Position numbers and translations under genes: made by a program
Shown: piece after piece, positions 15,103 to 23,537 of the stretch
How positions within the stretch are numbered: the first letter of the stretch is position 1
Layout: each line of letters starts with the position of its first letter
Notes under the pieces: generated by a model
Seen by the model: the letters and a program-made list of their open reading frames with translations, nothing else
What the model was told of the DNA's origin: nothing
The model's database searches: none
NCBI GenBank assembly: GCA_020832545.1
Contig: JAFIEK010000038.1
Coordinates: 1-36,627 of the forward strand
DNA from: Pararhodobacter sp.
GTDB lineage: Bacteria > Pseudomonadota > Alphaproteobacteria > Rhodobacterales > Rhodobacteraceae
Direction of reading: 5' to 3'
Length of the DNA stretch: 36,627 bases

Positions 15103-16722
15103 ATGTATGGACAGTATTTGACGACCGCCGCCCTGGTGCTTGCGCTTGGTGCGGCGCATACCTCCCGCGCCGAGGCGGATGCCTTTGTCGGCGGGCTGGT
15201 CGGCGGGATAATCGGTGGCGCGATTGGTTCGAACGTGCGCACCCAGCCCAGGCGCGCGACACAGGCGCGCCCGGTCGTGGCCTCCCCGCAGCGCCAGCAG
15301 AACCGCGAGATCCAGACCGCGCTCAATCATTTCGGCTTCAATGTCGGCAGTGCTGACGGCGCGCTCGGGCCGCGGTCACGCGCTGGGATTTCGCAGTATC
15401 AGGGCTATCTGGGCTTTCCAACCACCGGTCAGTTGACCGATTTTGAACGCACGGTACTTCTGAGCGCCTATCAGCGCAGCCAGATGGGCGGGTCGCAGGT
15501 GATGCGCATCGCCAACACCCATCGCGACGGCATGCGCGGTCTGTTGCCCACCGTGCGTGACGAGATGCGGGGCGGGGGCGGGCGTACCGCCGGGGCCTAT
15601 GGCCTGCCACCTGAAGTGGCCGATGCCGTGGACGAGATTGCCGCCAGCTCTGACCCTTCAGCCGAGCAGCTGGTGCAGCGCGCGGGCTTCATCCAGCTTG
15701 CTGATCTCAATGGCGACGGGCGCACCGACTACATCCTTGATACCTCGGTGACCGGCAGCAGCTTCTGGTGCGGTGCGCGCGACTGCACGGTGGTCGTCTT
15801 CGCCTCGACCCCGGATGGTTATATGCGCAACGATTTTCTTGCGCGCGAGGTGACGCCTGCGATGGTGACCTGTCGCCGGGGCGATTGCTCGATCGACGCG
15901 GGCGGCGCCGTGACCACGCTGGCCGCCGCACCTGCGCCGGAAACCCCGGTTGCACCGACCGAGGTGGTAGCCGCACCCGCAGCCCCAGCAATGCCCACCT
16001 TCTTCGGCGGGCAGGGTGCGCAGACGGTCTCGCTGGCCTCGCATTGTAACCGTGTCGGGCTGGTGACCAATGCCAATGGCGGGCTTACTGACATCAACAG
16101 CATGGACGACCCGGTCTTTACCCTGAACGAGCAGTTCTGTCTGGCCCGTGCCATGGCTATCGCCGATGGTGAGGCGTTGGCCACCCAGGTGCCCGGTGTC
16201 ACTGCGCAGGCGATTACCGAGCAATGCAACGGCTTCGCGCCGGTTCTGCAGCCGCATGTCGCAGCGCTTGAGCTTCAGCCGCGCGATGAGGTGTTGCGTG
16301 CGGTGGCCGGGCTGGTCCTGCAATCGGGCATGGATCCGTCCGATCTGGCAGCCACAGCACGCATCTGCCTGTCCAGCGGCTATATGCAGGACGCAATGCC
16401 GGTGGCCGTAGGCTCGGCGCTGCTGCTGGCGGGGCTGGGGGAAACCGGCTATGGCGAACTGGCCGCGCATCACCTGATGCAGGGCATCGGCGTCACGCAA
16501 CGGCGCGAGCTGGCGCGTGACTGGTATGCCGCCAGTGTGCCGCAGCCGGATGCGCCGATGGGGATCGACGTGGGTTTCGCACCCGGGCCGGAATCGCGCA
16601 ACGCACTGATACACCACGCTTTGGCGGTGCTTGACGGTTCTGCCAGCGCGCCTGCGGCTGTCCCGGTCGAGGGGGCGGCACCCGCCACCGCGCTGCCGGT
16701 CTTCAACCTCAGCAACAACTGA
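15103..16722 (+). CDS. Secreted peptidoglycan-binding-domain protein
   Basis: A 539-residue exported protein. Its signal peptide (about 1-23) is followed by a glycine-zipper stretch (GGLVGGIIGGAIG, about 30-42) that could insert in or associate with a membrane. A PG_binding_1-like domain spans about 68-128 (REIQTALNHFGFNVGSADGALGP-like repeat with LGFPTTGQLT). Residues near 200 (DLNGDGRTD) look like a calcium-binding loop in a small beta domain with paired cysteines (WCGARDC, then CRRGDC). An Ala/Pro linker is followed by a C-terminal alpha-helical region of about 210 residues, which I cannot assign. The ATG at 15103 is chosen because the signal peptide begins there; 15055 is an in-frame alternative. 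Role inferred: envelope association. Confidence 0.75.
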   Translation: MYGQYLTTAALVLALGAAHTSRAEADAFVGGLVGGIIGGAIGSNVRTQPRRATQARPVVASPQRQQNREIQTALNHFGFNVGSADGALGPRSRAGISQYQGYLGFPTTGQLTDFERTVLLSAYQRSQMGGSQVMRIANTHRDGMRGLLPTVRDEMRGGGGRTAGAYGLPPEVADAVDEIAASSDPSAEQLVQRAGFIQLADLNGDGRTDYILDTSVTGSSFWCGARDCTVVVFASTPDGYMRNDFLAREVTPAMVTCRRGDCSIDAGGAVTTLAAAPAPETPVAPTEVVAAPAAPAMPTFFGGQGAQTVSLASHCNRVGLVTNANGGLTDINSMDDPVFTLNEQFCLARAMAIADGEALATQVPGVTAQAITEQCNGFAPVLQPHVAALELQPRDEVLRAVAGLVLQSGMDPSDLAATARICLSSGYMQDAMPVAVGSALLLAGLGETGYGELAAHHLMQGIGVTQRRELARDWYAASVPQPDAPMGIDVGFAPGPESRNALIHHALAVLDGSASAPAAVPVEGAAPATALPVFNLSNN

Positions 16723-16747
16723 TCGCCGCCTTCACGACAGCCTGCAC

Positions 16748-16786
16748 CCCGCCCGGCTCACCTGCGCCGGGCGGGATCATTTTTTC
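16748..16786 (+). terminator. Rho-independent terminator
   Basis: A perfect 10-bp G/C stem (16748-16757 with 16766-16775) and 8-nt loop are followed by GATCATTTTTT. It lies 26 bp after the peptidoglycan-binding gene and separates it from the tRNA gene. Confidence 0.9.
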
Positions 16787-16835
16787 CTCTTCACATCGGT
16801 CGATCAACCCGCTAAGAGCGGCGCACCAATCCAGT

Positions 16836-16922
16836 GCGGTCGTGGCGGAATTGGTAGACGCGCAGCGTTGAGGTCGCTGTGGGGTAACTCCCGTGGAAGT
16901 TCGAGTCTTCTCGACCGCACCA
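16836..16922 (+). tRNA. tRNA-Leu, anticodon GAG
   Basis: An 87-nt gene including encoded CCA. The acceptor stem pairs GCGGTCG (16836-16842) with CGACCGC (16912-16918). The D arm contains GGCGGAATTGGTAGACGC. The anticodon stem CAGCG/CGCTG encloses the 7-nt loop TTGAGGT, giving anticodon GAG (reads CUU and CUC). A long variable arm, typical of class II tRNAs, is followed by TTCGAGT in the T loop. No direct repeat of its 3' end was noticed downstream. Confidence 0.97.
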
Positions 16923-16960
16923 ATCTTCCCTCATAACCAGTGATCCTGGTTTCGGATGAA

Positions 16961-16989
16961 CGATTCCCCGCCCTCAGGCGGGGGAATCG
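16961..16989. terminator. Strong hairpin downstream of tRNA-Leu
   Basis: A 12-bp stem with one bulged G (CGATTCCCCGCC pairing with GGCGGGGGAATCG) has a CTCA loop. No T run follows. It is a likely transcription or processing end for the tRNA. The remaining space to the ABC operon, up to about 17100, shows nothing else I can name. Confidence 0.5.
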
Positions 16990-17142
16990 ACTGATTGTTG
17001 ACCATCAGACAGAGGGTTGCGGGAAGACCGCCCGTCCAGGCCTTCGAATCTGATCATATTTCCCGCCACGTTGAGATTGTGGGCGCTTTTTGCGCGAAAT
17101 AGCCGTTCTTGGCGTGACAAGGGACATAGCGATTGCAAAAAT

Positions 17143-17157
17143 AACCGAATGTCGGTT
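17143..17157. promoter_or_regulatory. Palindrome before the ABC transporter operon
   Basis: AACCGA-ATG-TCGGTT is a perfect 6+3+6 inverted repeat, 51-66 bp upstream of the probable GTG start of the ATPase gene. A second hairpin (GGCGG/CCGCC, 17175-17188) lies between it and that start. It is a candidate operator for the transporter operon. Confidence 0.4.
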
Positions 17158-17208
17158 TAACTGATGATTAACAAGGCGGAAAACCGCCGGTCAACAGGGG
17201 GTAAATTG

Positions 17209-18306
17209 GTGTCTTCAGGCAACCGGAACGGATTCGTCGTTTTTGACCGTGTCCAGAAAAGCTACGATGGCGAGACGCTCGTCGTCAAAGACCTGAACCT
17301 GAGTATTGCTAAGGGCGAGTTTCTGACCATGCTGGGCCCCTCGGGCTCGGGCAAGACGACCTGCCTGATGATGCTGGCTGGGTTCGAAACCGCGACAAAT
17401 GGCGAGATCTTGCTGGATGGGCGACCGATCAACAGGATCCCGCCGCACAAGCGCGGGATAGGGATGGTGTTCCAGAACTATGCGCTTTTCCCACATATGT
17501 CGGTGGGCGAGAACCTCGCGTTCCCGCTGGAAGTGCGCGGGATGGGCAAGTCGCAGCGCGAGGCCCAGGTCAAGCGCGCGCTGGATATGGTGCAGATGGG
17601 CGACTTTGCCAATCGTCGCCCGGCGCAACTGTCGGGTGGCCAGCAGCAGCGCATTGCACTGGCTCGGGCGTTGGTGTTCGAACCCGAGGTGGTGTTGATG
17701 GACGAGCCGCTGGGCGCGCTCGACAAGCAGTTGCGCGAGCACATGCAGTTCGAAATCACGCGGCTGGCGCATTCGCTGGGAATCACCACGGTCTATGTCA
17801 CCCATGACCAGATCGAGGCGCTGACCATGTCGGACAATGTGGCGGTGTTTAACGACGGGGTGATCCAACAACTCGCGCCACCCGAAGAGCTGTATGAACG
17901 CCCGGCCAACAGTTTCGTGGCGCAGTTCATCGGCGAGAACAACAAACTGGAAGGAACGGTGGAAACCATTGACGGCGAGCGCTGCACCGTCCGGCTGGAT
18001 GATGGCACGGTGGTTGATGCGCAGCCGGTCAACGTGACATCGGCAGGCGAACGCACCCGTGTTTCAATCCGGCCCGAGCGCGTAGAGTCAAACCCGCAAC
18101 GCCTGCCAGAGGATGCCCATCTGGTCGACGCCGAGGTGCTGGAGTTCATCTATATGGGCGACACCTTCCGGTTCCGGCTGCGGGTGGCCGGGCAGGATGA
18201 TTTCGTGATGAAATACCGCAACGCACAAGACCAGCTCCGCCTGACGGTAGGCGACAAGATTCGCATCGGCTGGTTGCCCGAGGATTGTCGAGCGTTGGAC
18301 ATCTGA
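17209..18306 (+). CDS. ABC transporter ATP-binding protein, polyamine type (PotA-like)
   Basis: Energises import by a polyamine-family ABC transporter at the inner membrane. The 365-residue protein has Walker A GPSGSGKTT, Q-loop in VFQNYALFPH, signature LSGGQQQR, Walker B VLMDEP with catalytic Glu, and H-loop VTHDQIEALTMSD, followed by a C-terminal TOBE domain (about 270-360). The GTG at 17209 is chosen because AGGGGG lies 7 nt before it and the length then fits PotA. The ATG at 17164 would add 15 residues, has no ribosome site and would place a GGCGG/CCGCC hairpin inside the gene. It is the first of four genes encoding a complete importer. Confidence 0.9.
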   Translation: MSSGNRNGFVVFDRVQKSYDGETLVVKDLNLSIAKGEFLTMLGPSGSGKTTCLMMLAGFETATNGEILLDGRPINRIPPHKRGIGMVFQNYALFPHMSVGENLAFPLEVRGMGKSQREAQVKRALDMVQMGDFANRRPAQLSGGQQQRIALARALVFEPEVVLMDEPLGALDKQLREHMQFEITRLAHSLGITTVYVTHDQIEALTMSDNVAVFNDGVIQQLAPPEELYERPANSFVAQFIGENNKLEGTVETIDGERCTVRLDDGTVVDAQPVNVTSAGERTRVSIRPERVESNPQRLPEDAHLVDAEVLEFIYMGDTFRFRLRVAGQDDFVMKYRNAQDQLRLTVGDKIRIGWLPEDCRALDI

Positions 18307-18392
18307 GGCGACGGAGCCGAACTTTATGCCGTCCGTATGCCCGCGCGGCGGCTTGCAAGAGAAGCGGGTATCTACGACAAGGGAGTTACACA

Positions 18393-19496
18393 ATGAAATT
18401 GAAAACCGTTCTTATGGGTGCCGCAGGGGCCATGGCGCTGAGCGTCGGAACCACCTCGGCGCAGGACCCGGTATCGCTGACGATCGTGTCATGGGGCGGC
18501 GCCTACACCACCAGCCAGGTCCGCGCCTATCACGACCCCTACATGGCCGAAAACCCGCATGTGACGATCATCAACGACGATGGTTCGGCCAACGCGCTGG
18601 CCGGCCTCAGGGCCCAAAGCCAGGCCGGCAACGTGACCTGGGATCTGGTCGACATGCTGCCTTCGGACGCGCAGCTGGCCTGCGACGAAGGGTTGATTCT
18701 TGAGATCGACCACGACGAAATGCTGGCGGCGGCGCCCGATGGCACCTCCGCGTCCGAGGACTTCCTGCCCGGCAGCTTGGGTGAGTGCTTCATCCCGCAG
18801 ATCGTGTATTCGACAGTCCTGACCTACCGTCCCGGCGCATTCTCCGATGACGCGCAGCCCAGCTCGATCGCAGATCTCTTCGACGTCGAGAACTTCCCGG
18901 GCCGCCGCGCGCTGCAAGATCGCCCCGGCACCAACCTGGAATGGGCGCTCTATGCCGATGGCGTGGACCCGGACGATATCTACGAAGTCCTCTCGACGCC
19001 AGAAGGCGTGGACCGTGCCTTCGCCAAGCTCGACACGATCAAGGAGCACATCGTGTTCTGGACCGAAGGAGCGCAGGCGCCGCAGCTTCTCGCCGACGGC
19101 GAGGTGGTCATGGCCACCGGCTACAACGGCCGGATGTTCGATGCGATCGAAGTCGAGGGCATGGATGCCGACATCATCTGGGATGGCCAGGTTGTCGAGT
19201 GGGACGGTTGGGTCGTGCCCGCAGGTGGTAGCAACATTGAGGCGGTGATGGACTACCTCTACTGGGCGACTGATACCCAGCGGCTGGCCGATCAGGCCAA
19301 GTACATCTCCTACGGTCCGGCACGCGCCTCGTCCGCGCCGCTGGTCGGCGAACATGCCGATCTGGGGATCGACATGAACCAGCACATGCCGACCAATCCC
19401 GACAACTACTTCTCCCCGATCATTCTGGATAACGACTTCTGGACCGATTACGGCGACGAGTTGCGTGAGCGTTTTGCTAACTGGATGCTGCAGTAA
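18393..19496 (+). CDS. ABC transporter periplasmic substrate-binding protein (PotD/PotF-like)
   Basis: Periplasmic receptor of the importer. The 367-residue protein begins with a signal peptide (about 1-22, ending TTSAQ). It has the polyamine-binding-protein pattern SWGGAYTTSQ near the N-terminus, WDLVDMLPSD (about 87-96), TGYNGRMFDA (about 243-252) and WDGWVVPAGG (about 270-279). The start ATG at 18393 has AAGGGAG 8 nt upstream; ATG codons further upstream lack a signal peptide. Relatives bind putrescine, spermidine or related amines such as opines and gamma-aminobutyrate; the ligand cannot be fixed from sequence alone. Confidence 0.9.
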   Translation: MKLKTVLMGAAGAMALSVGTTSAQDPVSLTIVSWGGAYTTSQVRAYHDPYMAENPHVTIINDDGSANALAGLRAQSQAGNVTWDLVDMLPSDAQLACDEGLILEIDHDEMLAAAPDGTSASEDFLPGSLGECFIPQIVYSTVLTYRPGAFSDDAQPSSIADLFDVENFPGRRALQDRPGTNLEWALYADGVDPDDIYEVLSTPEGVDRAFAKLDTIKEHIVFWTEGAQAPQLLADGEVVMATGYNGRMFDAIEVEGMDADIIWDGQVVEWDGWVVPAGGSNIEAVMDYLYWATDTQRLADQAKYISYGPARASSAPLVGEHADLGIDMNQHMPTNPDNYFSPIILDNDFWTDYGDELRERFANWMLQ

Positions 19497-19589
19497 TCAG
19501 CGCCACTTCGCCGGGGCGCGCCCGCATCGGGCGGTGCGCGCCCCGGCCACCAAGACCGAGTCATTCGGCGACAGGACGGGGAGAGACGC

Positions 19590-20900
19590 ATGGCACAGGC
19601 AGACGCCAGAGCCCTTGCTAACGGGGCAGAACCCGCACCGACAGATCGTGCGGGGCGGTTACAGACTGCCGACGGCGTCCCATTGAAAACGGCCCTGCGC
19701 CGCGCCGAGCGTCGGCGCAAGATCGCCGCCTTCCTGCTGGTGGCTCCGCTTCTGTTCTTCATCCTTACCTTTTTCGTATTTCCCATCGCACAGATGATGT
19801 GGCGCAGCGTTGACAACCCGCAGGTCGTCCGCGCCCTGCCACAGACGCTGGAGGCGCTTCAGGACTGGGACGGCAGCGATGTACCGGGCGAGCCGGTCTT
19901 CGCCGCGCTTCACGCCGACATGATGGCCGATCTTGAACGTCCGCGCGTCGCGCAGGCGATCGGCCCGCTCGGCATCCGTCTGAATTATGAACTCAGCGCG
20001 GCGCGCAGCGCGATCTCGCGCACCGCACGGCAAGTGCCGAATTTTGAGGCCCCCTACCGCGACGCCTTTATGGACTCGCACCGGCTTTGGGGTGATCCTG
20101 CGCTTTGGCGGATTATCAAGCGCGAGGGGCGGCCGCTGACCTCGGCTTATTACGTTGCCGCGCTCGACCGCGAATTCGACGACCAGGGCAATATCGTTCG
20201 GCGCGATGAGAACCGACGTATTTATGTGCAACTTTTCATCCGTACGATTCTGATGTCGGTGGCGATCACGTTCCTGACTTTCATGCTCGGCTTTCCGATC
20301 TCGTACTACCTGTCGATTCTGCCGATGCGATACGCGAACCTGCTGATGATCTGCGTGCTGCTGCCCTTCTGGACCTCGCTTCTGGTGCGAACCTCGGCCT
20401 GGATTGTGTTGCTGCAGCAGCAGGGGGTGATTAACACGATGCTGGTGCAGATCGGGCTGATCAGCGACGACGGCCGACTATCGATGATCTACAACATGAC
20501 CGGCACGATCATCGCGATGACGCATATCCTGCTGCCTTTCATGGTGCTCCCGCTCTATTCGGTGATGCGAAACATTCCGCCCAGTTACGTGCGCGCCGCG
20601 AAAAGCCTGGGCGCGACACCCTGGACGGCCTTCCGTCGGATCTATTTCCCGCAGACCCTGCCGGGGATCGGAGCGGGGGGCGTTCTCGTCTTCATCATCT
20701 CGATCGGTTATTACATCACACCGGCGCTGGTCGGCGGCCAGTCGGGCCGCATGATCTCGAACGAGATCGCGCGGCACATGCAGCAATCGCTCAACTGGGG
20801 CCTTGCCGCGGCGCTGGGCACGATGCTGCTGATCGGCGTGCTGGTGCTCTATTGGGTCTATAATCGACTTGTCGGTGCCGACAGTCTGAAACTCGGGTAA
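19590..20900 (+). CDS. ABC transporter permease (PotB/PotH-like) with long first periplasmic loop
   Basis: One of two membrane subunits of the importer. In this 436-residue protein, about 43 polar residues precede the first helix (44-68). A hydrophilic segment of about 140 residues (70-212) separates it from helix 2 (about 214-240). The remainder follows the PotB plan of five further helices, with the EAA coupling motif RAAKSLGATPWTAFRRIYFP at about 337-356. The long loop makes it about 130 residues longer than enteric PotB and would lie in the periplasm, where it could contact the binding protein. A GGGGAGAG site precedes the ATG. Confidence 0.9.
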   Translation: MAQADARALANGAEPAPTDRAGRLQTADGVPLKTALRRAERRRKIAAFLLVAPLLFFILTFFVFPIAQMMWRSVDNPQVVRALPQTLEALQDWDGSDVPGEPVFAALHADMMADLERPRVAQAIGPLGIRLNYELSAARSAISRTARQVPNFEAPYRDAFMDSHRLWGDPALWRIIKREGRPLTSAYYVAALDREFDDQGNIVRRDENRRIYVQLFIRTILMSVAITFLTFMLGFPISYYLSILPMRYANLLMICVLLPFWTSLLVRTSAWIVLLQQQGVINTMLVQIGLISDDGRLSMIYNMTGTIIAMTHILLPFMVLPLYSVMRNIPPSYVRAAKSLGATPWTAFRRIYFPQTLPGIGAGGVLVFIISIGYYITPALVGGQSGRMISNEIARHMQQSLNWGLAAALGTMLLIGVLVLYWVYNRLVGADSLKLG

Positions 20901-20913
20901 GGAGACGCGCAAG

Positions 20914-21765
20914 ATGGCCCTTCCTGCCTATGCGACCACCAAGGACAAAATCTGGTACTACACCTTCCGGGTGATCTGTTTCGCGATCTTCTTCTTCCTT
21001 CTGGCGCCGATCGTCGTGATGATTCCGCTCAGCTTCAACGCGCAACCTTTCTTTTCCTTCACGCGTGAGATGGTGACGCTGAATCCAGAAGGCTACAGCT
21101 TGCGCTGGTACCGCGACTTCCTCGGCTCGGACAGCTGGATGCGGTCGATCCGGAATTCCTTCATCATCGGCATCGCCGCGACCGTCCTGGCAACGACGTT
21201 GGGAACCATTGCTGCACTGGGTCTGTCGCGGTCGGAAATGCCTTTCAAGGGCGCGATTATGGCGATCCTGATCTCGCCGATGATCGTGCCGCTGATCATT
21301 TCGGCGGCGGGGATGTTCTTCTTCTTCTCGCAACTCGGCATTTCGGGCACCTATCTGGGCGTCGTCCTTGCCCATGCGGCATTGGGTATCCCATTTGTTA
21401 TCATCACGGTAACGGCAACGCTTGTGGGGTTCGATCAGTCGCTGATCCGGGCTGCGGCCAGTCTAGGCGCCTCGCCCACGCGCACCTTCTTCAAGATCAC
21501 CATGCCGCTGATCCTTCCGGGCGTGATCTCGGGCGCGCTTTTTGCCTTCATCACCTCGTTCGACGAGATCGTCATTGTCCTTTTCGTCGCCGGCCCCGAA
21601 CAGCGCACTATCCCGCGCGAGATGTGGTCAGGTATCCGCGAGGATATCAGCCCCACGATTCTGGCGGTGGCCACGTTGATGGTGTTGTTGTCGGTCATGT
21701 TGTTGACCACGCTGGAACTGCTGCGTCGGCGCAATGAGCGTATGCGCGGCATTACTCCTACCTGA
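20914..21765 (+). CDS. ABC transporter permease (PotC/PotI-like)
   Basis: Second membrane subunit of the importer. The 283-residue protein has about six helices: the first at 21-42, the rest between 75 and 270. The EAA coupling motif IRAAASLGASPTRTFFKITM lies at about 179-198. It starts 13 bp after the first permease gene behind a GGAGACGCG site, so the two are co-translated. Length and helix pattern are normal for PotC. It ends the four-gene transporter operon. No clear terminator follows, and the 245 bp to the next gene (21766-22010) contain nothing I recognise. Confidence 0.92.
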   Translation: MALPAYATTKDKIWYYTFRVICFAIFFFLLAPIVVMIPLSFNAQPFFSFTREMVTLNPEGYSLRWYRDFLGSDSWMRSIRNSFIIGIAATVLATTLGTIAALGLSRSEMPFKGAIMAILISPMIVPLIISAAGMFFFFSQLGISGTYLGVVLAHAALGIPFVIITVTATLVGFDQSLIRAAASLGASPTRTFFKITMPLILPGVISGALFAFITSFDEIVIVLFVAGPEQRTIPREMWSGIREDISPTILAVATLMVLLSVMLLTTLELLRRRNERMRGITPT

Positions 21766-22010
21766 CCCATACTCCGGGGGGCAGATTGCCAAATGACTTG
21801 CCGCGCAAAAGCCCATGCCCCGCCTGTGCGGTGGTCAGGTTGCGGGCACCGTCATATGCACCGGGCAGGAGCAGCACCACAAATCAACCCGCAGCGGCAG
21901 ATCGCCGGGTCTTGTGGGGGAGGGGGCATGCGACGCCAAATCACTCCATATCATCGCATGTATGAGGCGTGGCTTCAGCGCCGGGTTCTATGCCGGTTCC
22001 GGCGATCCGG

Positions 22011-22634
22011 TCACTGGCGTGGAGGGCGCGGCTTGTAGACCGGCAACCGCCAGCCAAAGCGCATCGAGCCTGCGCGCAGCAGAAAGGTTGCCGCCGCACA
22101 GCCGAGCAGCGAGAGCTGCATTCCCAGCCCCAGCCAGATCAGTGCCAGCGCCGTCAACGCGCCGACGAGGGCCGCGCTGAGATAAAGCTCGCCCTGGCGC
22201 AGCACCATCGGCACTTCATTGCACACAACATCACGCATCAGCCCGCCGAAAGCCCCGGTCGCCATGCCCATCATCACCACCACCGCCGGCGATTGCCCCA
22301 TGGCCAGCGCCACGCCGGTGCCTGCGGGCACCGCCACGGCCAGCGCGCCCGCATCCAGCCAGTCCAGCGTGCGGCGGCGCGATTCGAGCAGATGAGCGGT
22401 GAAGAAGACCAGCAAGGCCGCCGCACAGGCGGTGCCGATCATCCAGGGATCGGCGATCCAGAACACGGTGTCGCGGTTGAGAAGCAGATCGCGCACGGTG
22501 CCACCACCCACGGCTGTCAGGCTGGCGATGAACAGAAAGCCCACCAGATCCAGTTGCGCGCGGCTGGCGGCCAATGCGCCGGTCAGGGCGAAGATGAAGA
22601 CCGCCAGGTAATCGAAGGTCACCAGAAGGCCCAT
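22011..22634 (-). CDS. UPF0126 / trimeric intracellular cation channel family protein (YicG-like)
   Basis: A 207-residue polytopic membrane protein with seven predicted helices. It is built from two similar halves: the first has SLTAVGGGTVRDLLLN (about 38-53), and the second has GMATGAFGGLMRDVVCNE (about 123-140). The paired GGG-x-x-RD motifs are diagnostic of UPF0126, which shares the fold of TRIC channels. Bacterial roles are debated; glycine transport has been reported for an E. coli member. Its start overlaps the rnhA stop by one base (TAATG at 22632-22636), making it the last gene of the minus-strand operon. Confidence 0.9.
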   Translation of the reverse strand: MGLLVTFDYLAVFIFALTGALAASRAQLDLVGFLFIASLTAVGGGTVRDLLLNRDTVFWIADPWMIGTACAAALLVFFTAHLLESRRRTLDWLDAGALAVAVPAGTGVALAMGQSPAVVVMMGMATGAFGGLMRDVVCNEVPMVLRQGELYLSAALVGALTALALIWLGLGMQLSLLGCAAATFLLRAGSMRFGWRLPVYKPRPPRQ

Positions 22635-23119
22635 TATCGCGCCCCGCCCACCGCAGCCTTGCCCACCGACGGTTTGAAAGGTGCCATGCCCGCCCGTGCC
22701 AGTTCATCGGCACGCTCGTTTTCTTCATGCCCGGCATGGCCCTTGATCCAGTGCCAGGTCACTTGATGACGAGCTTGTGCCGTGTCCAGCCGTTGCCACA
22801 GGTCCACGTTCTTGACGGGTTTCTTGCCTGCGGTGCGCCAGCCGTTTTTCTTCCAGCCATGAATCCAGGTGGTGACGCCGTTCTTCACATAGGCCGAGTC
22901 GGTTGTGATGGTGACGTGCGAGGGCCGCGTCAGCGCCTCAAGCGCCATGATCGCGGCCATCAGTTCCATACGATTGTTGGTGGTGTCGGCCTCGCCGCCG
23001 GAAAGCGCGCGTTCCTTCAGGACCTGGTCGCCGTTGATCGCGCGCAAAAGTGCGCCCCAGCCGCCGGGGCCGGGGTTGCCGGAACAGGCGCCATCGGTCC
23101 AGGCGTGCACCTCAGGCAT
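22634..23119 (-). CDS. rnhA: Ribonuclease HI
   Basis: Cleaves RNA in RNA-DNA hybrids using two metal ions. The 161-residue protein shows the full catalytic set: Asp in [17 protein letters not shown], Glu in [10 protein letters not shown], Asp in TTDSAYV, and the late Asp in NERADELA, with the His of [10 protein letters not shown]. The basic [15 protein letters not shown] handle region is present. The start ATG at 23119 (MPEVHAWTD) is set by homology; the frame stays open 108 bp further upstream but reads through the preceding gene. It overlaps the DUF3429 stop by 8 bp and touches the UPF0126 gene. Confidence 0.96.
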   Translation of the reverse strand: MPEVHAWTDGACSGNPGPGGWGALLRAINGDQVLKERALSGGEADTTNNRMELMAAIMALEALTRPSHVTITTDSAYVKNGVTTWIHGWKKNGWRTAGKKPVKNVDLWQRLDTAQARHQVTWHWIKGHAGHEENERADELARAGMAPFKPSVGKAAVGGAR

Positions 23120-23537
23120 GCCGGGCGATCCACAGACATGCCAGAACCACTGCGCTGGCGGGCAGGCGCAACACCAGCCACCAGCGCGGGGCCAGCCCCT
23201 TGGCAAGATACACTGCATCCAGCACAAGAACCCCGATGAACCCTGCGATCAGATGCGCGATCGCTTGCCCCTCCAGCGCCCAGGGGTGGCGCAGCGCGAA
23301 GAAGAAGGCGTAAAGGGCAGGCATCACGCTGAGCACATAGGCCCAGGGCGCGCCACCGCCGCTGCGGCTGGCAAAACCCCAGAGCACGCCGGACATGAAC
23401 GACAGGATCACCACGCCATAGGCCACGATCAGCGCCCGCCCCTCGCCGGGCCAGAAGCCAAGGATCATGGCCGCGCCGATCAGGAAGGGCAGGGTGCCCG
23501 CCGCTGTCAGGAGGATGGCAATATGCGGCGGTCTCAT
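23112..23537 (-). CDS. DUF3429 domain membrane protein
   Basis: A 141-residue integral membrane protein with about five helices, resembling the DUF3429 family: Pro-Phe-Leu near the start, then [18 protein letters not shown] at about 39-56. The function of the family is not known. Its ATG overlaps the ispH stop (ATGA at 23534-23537) and its own stop overlaps rnhA, so it is translated within this operon. A link to isoprenoid or RNA metabolism cannot be inferred from position alone. Confidence 0.8.
   Translation of the reverse strand: MRPPHIAILLTAAGTLPFLIGAAMILGFWPGEGRALIVAYGVVILSFMSGVLWGFASRSGGGAPWAYVLSVMPALYAFFFALRHPWALEGQAIAHLIAGFIGVLVLDAVYLAKGLAPRWWLVLRLPASAVVLACLWIARHA

Noticed and set aside
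16836-17160. tRNA-Leu as an integration site for a mobile element
   Set aside because: No integrase, transposase or repeat of the tRNA 3' end is seen downstream. The next genes are an ordinary transporter operon.
21793-22180. Possible small genes between the ABC operon and the UPF0126 gene
   Set aside because: Translations are Cys/Arg/His-rich without a fold or ribosome site, and partly antisense to the UPF0126 gene.
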